Positions 34,906 to 44,144 are shown, counted from the stretch's first letter. The stretch: DNA of 64,000 nucleotides from Hyphomicrobiales bacterium (GCA_900472485.1 UCII01000009.1:195995-259994); one strand, 5' to 3'. Notes: generated by a model from the letters alone, not told the origin. Made by a program: numbers and translations.

Positions 34906-35955
34906 ATGAACCAGGAAAAGATTCCCGCCACCGTCATCACCGGCTTCCTGGGAGCCGGCAAGACGACGATGATCCGCAACCTCCTGCAGAATACAGGCGG
35001 CAAAAAGATCGCGCTGATCATCAACGAATTCGGCGATCTCGGCGTCGATGGCGATGTGCTCAAGGGCTGCGGCGCGGAGAACTGCACGGAAGACGATATC
35101 ATAGAGCTGACCAACGGCTGCATCTGCTGCACCGTCGCCGACGACTTCATCCCCACCATGACGAAGCTTCTGGAGCGCGATGCGCGCCCGGACCACATCG
35201 TCATCGAGACCTCGGGCCTTGCGTTGCCGCAGCCGCTGGTCGCCGCCTTCAATTGGCCCGATATCCGCACCCATGTCACCGTCGACGGTGTTATCACCGT
35301 CGTCGATAGCGCCGCCGTCGCCGCCGGCCGATTCGCTGATGATCATGACGCTGTCGAAGCCGCCCGCGTCGAGGACGACTCGCTCGATCATGAAAGCCCG
35401 ATCGAAGAACTGTTCGAGGATCAGCTGACCTGCGCCGATCTGATCGTGCTCAACAAAATTGATCTGATCGACATCGACGGACTCGGCCGTGTGCGCGCCG
35501 AGGTTGCCTCGCGCACCGCCCGAAAGCCGACAATCATAGAGGCAAAGAACGGCGATGTGCCGGCCGCCGTCCTGCTTGGCCTCGGCATCGGCACGGAAGA
35601 CGATATCGTCAACCGCAAATCCCATCATGAACTGGAGCACGAGGATGGGACGCCGCACGACCACGACGAGTTCGACAGCTTCGTTGTCGAGCTTGGTCCG
35701 ATCGCCGATCCGGTGGCCTTCGTTGATGCGCTGAAGGGCGTGATCGCCGAGCATGACGTGCTGCGCCTCAAGGGCTTCGTCGATGTCCCCGGCAAGCCCA
35801 TGCGCCTGCAGCTTCAGGCCGTCGGCAGCCGTATCGACACCTATTTCGATCGCGCCTGGACGCCGGGTGAAGCCCGCGCAACCCGGCTTGTGGTGATCGG
35901 CCTGCACGAGATGGACGAGACGATCGTGCGCAAGGCGATTGAGGCGCTGGTCTGA
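34906..35955 (+). CDS. cobW: CobW, COG0523 GTPase of cobalamin synthesis
   Basis: The start is the ATG at 34906 (MNQEKIPATVITGF), with AAGGG upstream. The 349-residue protein has the G1 loop GFLGAGKTT, the CxCC metal-binding motif in GCICC and the G4 motif NKID, and a His/Asp-rich stretch (HELEHEDGTPHDHDE) near residue 245. CobW is required for aerobic cobalamin synthesis and is thought to deliver cobalt to the CobNST chelatase, whose large subunit is the next gene. Not to be confused with the zinc-regulated paralogue at 56887. Confidence 0.95.
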   Translation: MNQEKIPATVITGFLGAGKTTMIRNLLQNTGGKKIALIINEFGDLGVDGDVLKGCGAENCTEDDIIELTNGCICCTVADDFIPTMTKLLERDARPDHIVIETSGLALPQPLVAAFNWPDIRTHVTVDGVITVVDSAAVAAGRFADDHDAVEAARVEDDSLDHESPIEELFEDQLTCADLIVLNKIDLIDIDGLGRVRAEVASRTARKPTIIEAKNGDVPAAVLLGLGIGTEDDIVNRKSHHELEHEDGTPHDHDEFDSFVVELGPIADPVAFVDALKGVIAEHDVLRLKGFVDVPGKPMRLQLQAVGSRIDTYFDRAWTPGEARATRLVVIGLHEMDETIVRKAIEALV

Positions 35956-35979
35956 TCGATGCTGCGTCTTTGCCGTGCG

Positions 35980-36168
35980 ATACCCCCCTCTGTCCCTTGC
36001 GGGACATCTCCCCCACAAGGGGGGAGATTGGAAGCTCGTGGCTGCTACATCGTAAAACAACCGATGTCGGGAGTAGCTGGGGCTTGGGGAGGTAAGTCCA
36101 GCGAAGCATGGCACCAAACAATCTCCCCCCTTGTGGGGGAGATGTCACGAAGTGACAGAGGGGGGTAT
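35980..36168. repeat. Long inverted repeat between cobW and cobN
   Basis: Two ~50-base arms (35980-36030 and 36119-36168) are near-perfect inverted copies, differing only in a small inner hairpin (TGTCCCTTGCGGGACA on the left, TGTCACGAAGTGACA on the right). Each arm also folds on itself (CTCCCCCACAAGGGGGGAG-like). The 88-base centre is unlike the arms. It resembles rhizobial palindromic intergenic repeats. It lies inside the transcript of the riboswitch operon and could affect readthrough or mRNA processing. Confidence 0.8.
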
Positions 36169-36191
36169 GCCGCCGCATACTCTGACGCCTG

Positions 36192-39100
36192 ATGCATCTC
36201 CTCCTAGCTCAAAAGGGAACGATAAGCGACGGCGAGGAGGCGATCGATCTCGGGCAGTCGCCCGGCGATATCCTCTTTCTGTCGGCTGCCGATACCGAGC
36301 TTGCGGCGATTGCCGCAGCGCACGGCGAGGGCGGCCGTTCCCTTCGGCTTGCGAGCCTGATGAGCCTCAAGCATCCGATGTCCGTCGATACCTATGTCGA
36401 CAGGACGGCTCGGCATGCGAAGCTCATCATCGTGCGGGCGTTGGGAGGGGCGAGTTACTTCCATTATGCTCTGGAAGCGCTGCATGCCTGTGCGGCGCGT
36501 CAGGGCGCATTGATTGCGGTGCTGCCGGGGGATTCGAAGCCCGATCCCGGGTTGACACCATTCTCCAACGTCGCGCTCGACGATCTCAATGCCCTCTGGT
36601 CCTATCTGATCGAGGGCGGTGAGACGAATTCGCGGGCGTTTCTTGTCTATGCGGAGGCGATACTCTCGGGTGCCGAGAAGCCGATGCCAGCCGTGCCCTT
36701 GATGAAGGCTGGTATATGGTGGCCGGGCCGGGGCGTGATCGGCGTCGAGGAGTGGCGGAACGTTTCTGCGTTATGCGACGGTACCCCCTCATCCGCCCTT
36801 CGGGCACCTTCTCCCCGAGGGGAGAAGGTAGATGCTGAGAGTGCGGCGAATTTCCCCTCGCCCCAGCGGGGAGAGGATGGCGCGCCAGCGCCGGGTGAGG
36901 GGGCGTTACAAGCAGAAAAGCCATTGGTGGACCTCAAGGCCCCGACGGTGGCGATTTCCTTCTATCGCGCGCTCGTCCAGAGCGGAGAGACGAAGCCGGT
37001 CGAAGCTATGATAGAGGCTCTTATCGCCGAGGGGCTGCGGCCGTTGCCGGTCTTTGCCTATAGCCTCAAGGATGCCGTATCCGTCGGCATTCTTGAAAGC
37101 GTCTTTATGAAGCTGAAACCAAGCGTGGTCATCAATACCACTGGCTTTGCCGTTTCGGCGCCGGGCGCGGATCGTCAGGCGACGGTGCTGGAAACGAGTG
37201 ATACCGTGGTTCTGCAAGCCATCTTCTCGGCTTCATCGAAGGAGGCGTGGGAGGCATCATCTCAGGGGCTTTCGGCGCGCGATCTCGGCATGAACGTGGC
37301 ACTGCCGGAAGTTGACGGGCGCGTTCTCGCCCGCGCTGTGTCCTTCAAGGCCGCTGCCCGCTATGACGAGCGGGTCGAGGCCAATATCGTCGCGAGCGAA
37401 CCGCTCGAGGATCGCATGCGCTATACAGCGCGGCTCGCCGCCAATTGGGCGCGGCTGCGCAAAACGCCGCCCGGAGATCGCCGCGTTGCGCTCGTGATGG
37501 CAAACTATCCCAATCGCGATGGGCGCCTGGGTAATGGCGTCGGGTTGGATACGCCGGCCGGCACGATCGAGGTGCTGAGAGCGATGCGGGCGGTGGGTTA
37601 CGGCGTTGCCGATCTGCCTGCCGACGGCGATGCGCTGATGCGGCATCTGGCGGAAGGGCCGACAAATTCGGGGCATGATGGCCGCGTCGTTCGCGAGAGG
37701 CTTTCTTTTAGCGACTACAAGGATTTCTTCTCGTCGCTTCCCAAACAGATTCAGGATGAGATCATGGCACGCTGGGGCGAGCCTGCGGCGGACCCTTACG
37801 CGCTCGACAGCGGATTCGCCCTGCCGTTCGCGCGCTTTGGCGATGTACTTGTCGGCATCCAGCCGGCTCGCGGTTACAATATCGATCCGAAGGAGAGCTA
37901 CCACTCTCCCGATCTCGTGCCGCCGCACAGCTATCTCGCTTTCTATGCCTTCCTGCGTCGTTCTTTCGACGCGCATGCGGTCATCCACATGGGCAAGCAC
38001 GGCAATCTCGAATGGCTGCCGGGCAAGGCGCTGGCGCTGTCGGAAAGCTGCTATCCGGAAGCCATTCTCGGGCCGCTGCCGAACCTCTATCCCTTCATCG
38101 TCAACGATCCCGGCGAGGGCACGCAGGCCAAGCGCCGCACAAGCGCTGTCATCATCGACCACCTGACGCCGCCACTGACACGCGCCGAAAGCTATGGTCC
38201 ACTGAAGGATCTGGAGGCGCTGGTCGACGAATATTACGAGGCCTCTGGCGGCGATCCGCGCCGCATCCGTCTGCTCCGCAAGCAGATTCTCGATCTCGTC
38301 GCCGATATCGGGCTGGATCAGGATGCGGGCATCGCCAAGGGCGAGGGTGAAGACGAGGCATTGCGCAAGCTCGACGCCTATCTCTGCGATCTCAAGGAAA
38401 TGCAGATCCGCGATGGCCTGCATATTTTCGGTGTTTCGCCTTCCGGGCGCCTACTGACGGATTTGACGGTGGCGCTGGCAAGGGTGCCGCGCGGGCTGGG
38501 CGAGGATGGCGACCAGAGCTTGCAGCGGGCGATTGCTCGGGATGCGTTCGAGGGCGTGGAGCGTGGCGAGGGGGGTATCTCTCCACAGAAGCCATTCGAT
38601 CCTTTGGACTGCGACATGGCAGCCGAATGGACAGGCCCGCGCCCTGCTATCCTTCAAGATATCTCCGACGTCTCCTGGCGCATCCAGGGTGACACCGTCG
38701 AGCGCATCGAACTGCTAGCCGCAAAGCTCGTGGACGGCGAAATAGCCTGCCCCGACAACTGGCCGAACACCCGTATGGTCCTCGACGAAATCGCCTCGAA
38801 ACTCCAGCCCTCCATCCTCGCTTGCGGCGATGCGGAGATCTCAGCTCTGCTCAAAGGCCTCGACGGCCGTTTCGTACCTCCCGGACCATCCGGCGCACCG
38901 ACACGCGGTCGACCGGATGTTCTACCGACAGGACGGAATTTCTATTCGGTCGACAGCCGCGCGGTGCCGACACCGGCCGCTTACGAACTTGGCAAGAAAT
39001 CGGCTGAGCTGCTCATCCGCCGCTATGTTCAGGATCATGGCGAATGGCCCGTTTCCTTCGGCCTGACGGCCTGGGGCACGTCGAACATGCGCACGGGCGG

Positions 39101-40127
39101 TGACGATATCGCGCAGGCGCTGGCGCTGATCGGCGTCAAGCCCGTCTGGGACATGACCTCGCGCCGCATCACCGGCTATGAGATCATTCCGCCCGCCATG
39201 CTCCGGCGGCCGCGTGTCGATGTCACGTTGCGTATCTCAGGTTTTTTCCGCGACGCCTTTCCCGAGCAGATCGCCTTGTTCGACAAGGCAATCCGTGCCG
39301 TGGGCATGCTTGATGAAGATGCTGCGGATAATCCCATTGCGGCGCGCATGCGGGGCGAGATCGCGCGGCTCGAAGCCGCCGGCCTCGATACGGTCTCCGC
39401 TAGCCGCAGGGCCGGCTATCGCATCTTCGGCTCCAAGCCCGGAGCCTACGGTGCCGGTCTGCAGGCGCTCATCGACGAGAAGGGATGGGAGCGGCGTGCC
39501 GATTTGGCAGAGGCCTATCTTGTCTGGGGCAGTTATGCCTATGGTGCCGGCGAAGAAGGAAGAGCCGAACGGGGCGTCTTCGAGGAGCGGTTGCGTTCGA
39601 TCCAGGCGGTCGTGCAGAACCAGGACAATCGCGAGCACGATTTGCTCGACAGCGACGATTATTATCAGTTCGAGGGTGGCATGGCGGCGGCGGCCGAGCA
39701 GCTTGGCGGTGCGCGTCCCTCGATCTATCACAACGATCATTCGAGGCCGGAAAAGCCTGTGATCCGCTCGCTGGAAGAGGAGATCGGTCGTGTGGTGCGC
39801 GGTCGCGTCGTCAATCCCAAGTGGATCGAGGGCATCATGCGCCACGGCTACAAGGGCGCCTTCGAGATCGCGGCAACGGTCGATTATCTCTTTGCCTTTG
39901 CCGCGACGACGAGTGCTGTGCGCAATCATCATTTCGAAGCCGTCTATCAGGCCTTCGTCGTCGATCAAGGCGTGCGTGATTTCATGGCGGAGAAGAACCC
40001 GGCAGCACTTCGGGAGATGCGGGAACGTCTGCTTGAGGCGATCGATCGCCAGCTCTGGACGCCGAGAAGCAATTCGGCGCGGTTCGATCTGGAAAGCCTT
40101 GATAAGGGCAGGGACGCGGCGGAATGA
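36192..40127 (+). CDS. cobN: Cobaltochelatase, large subunit
   Basis: CobN inserts cobalt into hydrogenobyrinic acid a,c-diamide with CobS and CobT and ATP. The 1311-residue protein shows the CobN/BchH core: MGKHGNLEWLPGKALALSE, VNDPGEGTQAKRRTSAVIIDH, and late in the protein GLTAWGTSNMRTGGDDIAQ. It is ~40 residues longer than typical CobN because a 120-base repeat is inserted in frame (residues ~198-238). cobS and cobT are not in this window. The start lies 24 bases after the long inverted repeat, and the gene overlaps the cupin gene by 4 bases. Confidence 0.93.
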   Translation: MHLLLAQKGTISDGEEAIDLGQSPGDILFLSAADTELAAIAAAHGEGGRSLRLASLMSLKHPMSVDTYVDRTARHAKLIIVRALGGASYFHYALEALHACAARQGALIAVLPGDSKPDPGLTPFSNVALDDLNALWSYLIEGGETNSRAFLVYAEAILSGAEKPMPAVPLMKAGIWWPGRGVIGVEEWRNVSALCDGTPSSALRAPSPRGEKVDAESAANFPSPQRGEDGAPAPGEGALQAEKPLVDLKAPTVAISFYRALVQSGETKPVEAMIEALIAEGLRPLPVFAYSLKDAVSVGILESVFMKLKPSVVINTTGFAVSAPGADRQATVLETSDTVVLQAIFSASSKEAWEASSQGLSARDLGMNVALPEVDGRVLARAVSFKAAARYDERVEANIVASEPLEDRMRYTARLAANWARLRKTPPGDRRVALVMANYPNRDGRLGNGVGLDTPAGTIEVLRAMRAVGYGVADLPADGDALMRHLAEGPTNSGHDGRVVRERLSFSDYKDFFSSLPKQIQDEIMARWGEPAADPYALDSGFALPFARFGDVLVGIQPARGYNIDPKESYHSPDLVPPHSYLAFYAFLRRSFDAHAVIHMGKHGNLEWLPGKALALSESCYPEAILGPLPNLYPFIVNDPGEGTQAKRRTSAVIIDHLTPPLTRAESYGPLKDLEALVDEYYEASGGDPRRIRLLRKQILDLVADIGLDQDAGIAKGEGEDEALRKLDAYLCDLKEMQIRDGLHIFGVSPSGRLLTDLTVALARVPRGLGEDGDQSLQRAIARDAFEGVERGEGGISPQKPFDPLDCDMAAEWTGPRPAILQDISDVSWRIQGDTVERIELLAAKLVDGEIACPDNWPNTRMVLDEIASKLQPSILACGDAEISALLKGLDGRFVPPGPSGAPTRGRPDVLPTGRNFYSVDSRAVPTPAAYELGKKSAELLIRRYVQDHGEWPVSFGLTAWGTSNMRTGGDDIAQALALIGVKPVWDMTSRRITGYEIIPPAMLRRPRVDVTLRISGFFRDAFPEQIALFDKAIRAVGMLDEDAADNPIAARMRGEIARLEAAGLDTVSASRRAGYRIFGSKPGAYGAGLQALIDEKGWERRADLAEAYLVWGSYAYGAGEEGRAERGVFEERLRSIQAVVQNQDNREHDLLDSDDYYQFEGGMAAAAEQLGGARPSIYHNDHSRPEKPVIRSLEEEIGRVVRGRVVNPKWIEGIMRHGYKGAFEIAATVDYLFAFAATTSAVRNHHFEAVYQAFVVDQGVRDFMAEKNPAALREMRERLLEAIDRQLWTPRSNSARFDLESLDKGRDAAE
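36784..36903 (+). repeat. Palindromic repeat inserted in frame within cobN
   Basis: The element is bounded by CCCCCTCATCCG (36784-36795) and CGGGTGAGGGGG (36892-36903), inverted with one mismatch, and contains a perfect 10-bp hairpin (36807-36828) plus a second GC-rich hairpin. It is 120 bases long, exactly 40 codons, so cobN stays open. The right end of the window (63888 on) starts with a related sequence, marking this as a dispersed repeat family. Confidence 0.85.
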
Positions 40128-40723
40128 GTGCGATCGACGAGCTTCTGGTTGGTTTTCGGGATTATCTGATGTCGCGCAGCGATCGGGTGCTGCAGCATTT
40201 CACGGAAGGTTTTGACTGGCCGGCGCAACAGCGCTCGCTTGCGACGCACGATTTGCCCGTCGTCCATTATCTTCGAAAGCATGTTCAGTTGGGCGAGGAT
40301 GCAGAAGGCGTGCTGTTCGACAGGCTCTTTCACACCGCGAACGAGCTGCATTGGGCCCAGACTTATAACATTACCGACTTCGGCGGTGATTTCCTCGAGA
40401 GATACGGCTGGGTCGAGCTCTTCGGCACGCGCGGGCATTTCGCGAGCGAGGAGATGGCCGGCGGCTTCCTGCTGCTTGGTCCCGGAGTGCACTATCCGGA
40501 CCATCACCACGAGGCTGAGGAGATCTATATCCCTCTGACCGACGGTTCGCTCTGGAGCAAGGATGCCCAGCCGTTCCTGCCGCGCTGGTCGGGCGAGATC
40601 ATCCATCACCCCTCGAATATCCGCCACGCCATGCGCACGGAAGACCAGCCGCTTGTCGCGCTCTACCTTTGGCGCGGCGGGCCGCTGGCGCAGAAATCAA
40701 TCATATCAGGGAGAATGCAATGA
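40124..40723 (+). CDS. Cupin related to dimethylsulfoniopropionate lyase family
   Basis: The 199-residue protein has a C-terminal cupin barrel (about residues 95-195) with the metal-binding motif HHHEAEEIYIPL and a second His group in IIHHPSNIRH. This is the pattern of DddQ/DddL-type DMSP lyases, in which His, Glu and Tyr of this motif act in metal binding and beta-elimination. It is sandwiched between cobN and cobO with 4-base ATGA overlaps on both sides, so it is translationally coupled into the cobalamin operon. Its reaction may have nothing to do with DMSP; no cobalamin role is known to me. Confidence 0.78.
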   Translation: MSAIDELLVGFRDYLMSRSDRVLQHFTEGFDWPAQQRSLATHDLPVVHYLRKHVQLGEDAEGVLFDRLFHTANELHWAQTYNITDFGGDFLERYGWVELFGTRGHFASEEMAGGFLLLGPGVHYPDHHHEAEEIYIPLTDGSLWSKDAQPFLPRWSGEIIHHPSNIRHAMRTEDQPLVALYLWRGGPLAQKSIISGRMQ

Positions 40724-41364
40724 GCGACGAATTGGCCGAAACCGGCGCGGACGCCCCGAAGAGCGACGATGCCCGTCACGCCGACAAGATGGCCAAGAAG
40801 AAGGCCGCGCGCGACAAGATCATGGCGACCAAAAACGATGAGAAGGGTCTGATCATCGTCCACACAGGCAAGGGCAAGGGAAAGTCTTCCTCCGCCTTTG
40901 GCATGATCTTCCGCCATATTGCTCATGGAAAGCCGAGCGCCGTCGTGCAGTTCATCAAGGGCGCCATGTGGACCGGTGAGCGCGATCTGATCGAGAAGCA
41001 TTTCTCCGATCTCTGCCAGTTCCATACCATGGGTGAGGGCTTCACATGGGAGACGCAGGACCGCGCCCGCGATGTGGCGGCGGCCTCGGCCGCATGGGAA
41101 AAGGCCAAGGAGCTGATCCGCGACGAGCGCAATTCCATGGTGCTGCTGGATGAGATCAACATCGCGCTGCGCTATGACTATCTCGACATCAACGAAGTGA
41201 TTGAGTTCCTCAAGAACGAGAAGCCCTACATGACTCATGTGGTTCTGACCGGCCGCAACGCCAAGGAAGAGCTGATCGAGATTGCCGATCTCGTCACCGA
41301 GATGGAATTGATCAAGCATCCTTTCCGCTCCGGCATCAAAGGGCAGCCGGGCGTCGAGTTCTGA
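40720..41364 (+). CDS. cobO: Cob(I)alamin adenosyltransferase (CobA/CobO type)
   Basis: The start is the ATG at 40720, overlapping the cupin stop, with AGGGAGA upstream. The 214-residue protein has the P-loop VHTGKGKGKSSSAFGM, which in this family binds ATP so that the adenosyl group goes to Co(I), and the block VLLDEINIALRY. The N-terminal ~35 residues are charged and variable. It is the last gene of the riboswitch operon. Length and motifs match CobO of Pseudomonas denitrificans and BtuR. Confidence 0.95.
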   Translation: MSDELAETGADAPKSDDARHADKMAKKKAARDKIMATKNDEKGLIIVHTGKGKGKSSSAFGMIFRHIAHGKPSAVVQFIKGAMWTGERDLIEKHFSDLCQFHTMGEGFTWETQDRARDVAAASAAWEKAKELIRDERNSMVLLDEINIALRYDYLDINEVIEFLKNEKPYMTHVVLTGRNAKEELIEIADLVTEMELIKHPFRSGIKGQPGVEF

Positions 41365-41379
41365 TCGCTTGTCGGGCGT

Positions 41380-42183
41380 TTAGCAGCCCGGCAGCATCGC
41401 CTTCAGCGCTTCCGCCGTCTGCGTGTTTGCAGGAAAGAAGGACTCGATCGCGAGTTCCGACAGCGTGACATCAACAGGCGTTCCGAAGACCGTCGTGGTG
41501 GATAGAAACGATAGATGTCCCGCTTCGGTGACAAGCTCCAGAGGCACGGCGATGCCTGCGAAATCTCGTTCCGGAGCCGCCGATTTCGGTGCAGGCGGTA
41601 CCGGATAAACTGATAGTTCTGCAAGCAATTTTATCAGAACCGGATCGCCGGATACCGATATCTGTTGGCGTAGGCGCTCCAAGAGATGTGCCCGCCATTC
41701 GGGTAGATTGGCGATGCGGGATGCCAGACCTTGAGGATGCAGGCTCAATCGCAGAACATTGATTGGTGCCTCGATCAACGAGGTATCGAGGACACCGGCA
41801 AGCAGCGGAGCGACGGCGGCATTTGCGGCGATGAGCGTCCAATGCCGGTCGACGGCCAGAGCTGGGAAGGGTTCGTGTCCCTTCAGAAGCATGTCGATGG
41901 CACGGCGTGCCGGAGCAAGCGCCGGATCATCCAGTTTGCGCTCTGGAAAGACCGGCGCAAATCCGGCCGCCAGGAGCATTGGATTGCGTTCGCGCAACGG
42001 CACCTCTAACCTTTCGGCGAGATGCATCAGCATCTCGCGGCTTGGAAGTGCCCGCCCGCTCTCGATGAAGCTCAGATGTCGCTGCGATATATCGGCTTCA
42101 AGGGCGAATTCGAGCTGGCTCAGGCGGCGGCGTTGCCGCCATTCGCGCAGATGATCGCCGAGAGAGCGGGCCGGGTTCATCAT
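41380..42183 (-). CDS. XRE-family regulator with MmyB-like ligand domain
   Basis: The 267-residue protein has an N-terminal XRE helix-turn-helix (about residues 8-65, RRLSQLEFALEADISQRHLS) and a C-terminal MmyB-like domain (about 95-260) that resembles a PAS-like sensor and binds fatty-acid-like ligands in one known case. The start overlaps the stop of the SnoaL gene by 4 bases, so they form a two-gene unit. It converges on cobO. The target is unknown; the SnoaL gene is one obvious candidate. Confidence 0.87.
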   Translation of the reverse strand: MMNPARSLGDHLREWRQRRRLSQLEFALEADISQRHLSFIESGRALPSREMLMHLAERLEVPLRERNPMLLAAGFAPVFPERKLDDPALAPARRAIDMLLKGHEPFPALAVDRHWTLIAANAAVAPLLAGVLDTSLIEAPINVLRLSLHPQGLASRIANLPEWRAHLLERLRQQISVSGDPVLIKLLAELSVYPVPPAPKSAAPERDFAGIAVPLELVTEAGHLSFLSTTTVFGTPVDVTLSELAIESFFPANTQTAEALKAMLPGC

Positions 42184-42545
42184 GCGGCAGTCGGCAGCTG
42201 ATCAATGAAGCCGTGAACGGATTTCAGTCGCTCGCCTTCCAGGATCGCGAAATCCGTGCCCCTGATCAGCGGTTCGGCATCAGCCGGCCCGAACCCCCAG
42301 GAGAAGCGGAGATTGTCGCCATGGCGCTCGCCTTCGCTGATGAGCGTGAAGCGGAAGCCGGGGAAGCGTTCGTGTGCCGCAGTGACGAGTGCGTGGATCT
42401 GCTCGCGATTATCCGCGCGCATCATGGGATCGACGTAGCTGCAGTCTTCCGTCCAGGCTTCGGCAATGAGCGCACGGCGACGTTCGGTGTCGGCCTCGTT
42501 CCAGATGGCGATATAGCGGTCAGCAATGATGTTTGCGTCAGTCAT
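42180..42545 (-). CDS. SnoaL/NTF2-like family protein
   Basis: The 121-residue protein is a small cone-shaped NTF2/SnoaL fold: a N-terminal helix (ADRYIAIWNEADTERRRALI), the segment YVDPMMRA, and late beta strands ending near LKSVHGFIDQL. Such proteins bind small hydrophobic molecules, or isomerise and hydrolyse them. AAAGGAG precedes the ATG. It is cotranscribed with the XRE regulator that follows and may produce or degrade its ligand, which is speculation. Confidence 0.8.
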   Translation of the reverse strand: MTDANIIADRYIAIWNEADTERRRALIAEAWTEDCSYVDPMMRADNREQIHALVTAAHERFPGFRFTLISEGERHGDNLRFSWGFGPADAEPLIRGTDFAILEGERLKSVHGFIDQLPTAA

Positions 42546-42644
42546 CGGTCAACTCCTTTGGATCGCCTGAACCGTTCAGGCAGGGCGATCATCGGCGCGT
42601 ACCGAAGCACTATCAATTACGTCGGAGGTAATCAAAGGCCCGTT

Positions 42645-43490
42645 CTAGAGGCCGAGCCAGATCCTGACGGGATGGCTGGGATCCGCCAGCAGCTTGATCG
42701 CAAAAGCGATGCAGACGATGACGAGCAGCGGCTTGATCAGTTTTGCACCAATGCGCATGGCAAGCCGCGAGCCAAGCTGCGCGCCGAGGAATTGGCCAAG
42801 CCCCATCGTCAGTCCGACTTTCCAAAGGATGGCGCCGGAGAAGATGAAGACGATCAGGCCGCCGAGATTCGATCCGAAATTGAGCAGCTTCGTATGTGCC
42901 GTCGCCTTCAAGAGGCCGAAGCCGGCGAGGGTCACAAAGGCGAGCATCAGGAACGAGCCGGTGCCGGGGCCGAAAGCGCCGTCATAGAAGCCGATCAATG
43001 GCACCAGCGTCACGCCGAAAAGCCCAGCGCTCATGCGCCTATGCTTTTCAACATCGCCGAGATTGGGTTTCAGGGCGAAATAGAGCGCGATTGCGATCAG
43101 CAGGAAGGGCAGGATGATGCGCAGGACCTGGCTGGGCATGATGGTCGCAAGCATCGCGCCGAGCATGCCACCGATGATTGCCATCAACGCCATGGGAAGC
43201 TGCTCGCGAAGTTTGACGTGTCCCTGCCGGGCATAAGCGATCGTTGCCGAAGCCGCGCCGCAGATCGACTGCACCTTATTCGTGCCAAGCGTCTGCAGCG
43301 GCGGAATACCGGCCAACAGCATGGCAGGCACGGTAATCAGCCCACCGCCGCCCGCAATGGAATCGACGAAACCGGCGAAGAACGCGGCGGCAAAGAGCAA
43401 AAGCAGGAGTTGAAATGTAATATCTGGCAAGGCGGGAACTCGGAGGCGGGAAATCAGCGGCCTTCTGGCACTTCGCCCGCCGCAAGGCAA
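42645..43490 (-). CDS. TauE/SafE (TSUP) family membrane permease
   Basis: The 281-residue frame encodes eight or so membrane helices with the TSUP signature GFVDSIAGGGGLITVPAMLL at the start and its second half repeat (GFYDGAFGPGTGSFLML). TSUP proteins move sulfur-containing or organic anions (sulfite, sulfoacetate, taurine products) across the inner membrane. The real start may be TTG at 43430 (LPDITFQLL), which removes an Arg-rich non-hydrophobic stretch; neither start has a clear ribosome site. Neighbour cobE is divergent, so function is not given by context. Confidence 0.82.
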   Translation of the reverse strand: MPCGGRSARRPLISRLRVPALPDITFQLLLLLFAAAFFAGFVDSIAGGGGLITVPAMLLAGIPPLQTLGTNKVQSICGAASATIAYARQGHVKLREQLPMALMAIIGGMLGAMLATIMPSQVLRIILPFLLIAIALYFALKPNLGDVEKHRRMSAGLFGVTLVPLIGFYDGAFGPGTGSFLMLAFVTLAGFGLLKATAHTKLLNFGSNLGGLIVFIFSGAILWKVGLTMGLGQFLGAQLGSRLAMRIGAKLIKPLLVIVCIAFAIKLLADPSHPVRIWLGL

Positions 43491-43577
43491 TTGCTATCAG
43501 GACACACTAGGCGAAATTGACGTGTCGAAAGCTGCCCGCTACAGCTGTTCTATCGGTCGATGCTGCTGGGAGCGAAT

Positions 43578-43982
43578 ATGACGATCTATGCCGATTCCAC
43601 CCGCCGCTATCTTCTGGGTCTTGGGTGCGAGCGCGGCACGGACTGGAATGAAGTGCGGATGCTTGCGGAAAGAGCATTCCAGGAGGTCGGGATCGGGAGT
43701 GATCAGGTTCTAGCTGTTGTATCGATCGACACGCGCATGGATGAACCGGCCATCCTTGGGACCGCCTCGCATTTTCACCTCCCGGCACGCTTCTTCAAGG
43801 CGGCTGCACTGGAGCGGGAGACACCCAGACTGAAGAACCCGTCCGAGATTGTTTTCGCCCACGTCGGTTGTCACGGCGTTGCAGAGGCTGCAGCGCTGGC
43901 GGCCGCAGGCCCTGATTCCGAGCTCGTGCTTCCCAAGATCAAGTCCGGCTTTGCTACGGCGGCGATCGCCAGGATTGCCTGA
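43578..43982 (+). CDS. cobE: Cobalamin biosynthesis protein CobE
   Basis: The ATG at 43578 has GGGAG at a good distance; a second ATG upstream at 43560 lacks one. The 134-residue protein matches the CobE/CbiG C-terminal domain: the start YLLGLGCERGTDWNE, then SIDTRMDEPAI, then the glycine/alanine-rich segment GCHGVAEAAALAAAG. In the aerobic route CobE is linked to precorrin processing (it is fused as the C-terminus of CbiG in other species). It is separated from the other cob genes by the nucleoside hydrolase. Confidence 0.85.
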   Translation: MTIYADSTRRYLLGLGCERGTDWNEVRMLAERAFQEVGIGSDQVLAVVSIDTRMDEPAILGTASHFHLPARFFKAAALERETPRLKNPSEIVFAHVGCHGVAEAAALAAAGPDSELVLPKIKSGFATAAIARIA

Positions 43983-44144
43983 GCAGCGAATTCGCAACGC
44001 AAGTCTCGGAAATGATCTGAAGGAGATCTCGACGGCATTTCACCGCCGCCTGTTCTCGTGTATGCCGGTAGGTCAAGCGCTGGTCCCAAGCGAAGTAAAT
44101 TTCCGGAAGATCAAGCTTATTCAATATGTTGGTAAGGAAAAATC

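Noticed and set aside
38560..38600. A second repeat remnant in cobN (GGGGGGTATC, as in the 36160 arm)
   Set aside because: Only about ten bases match and no inverted partner is seen; too short to claim.
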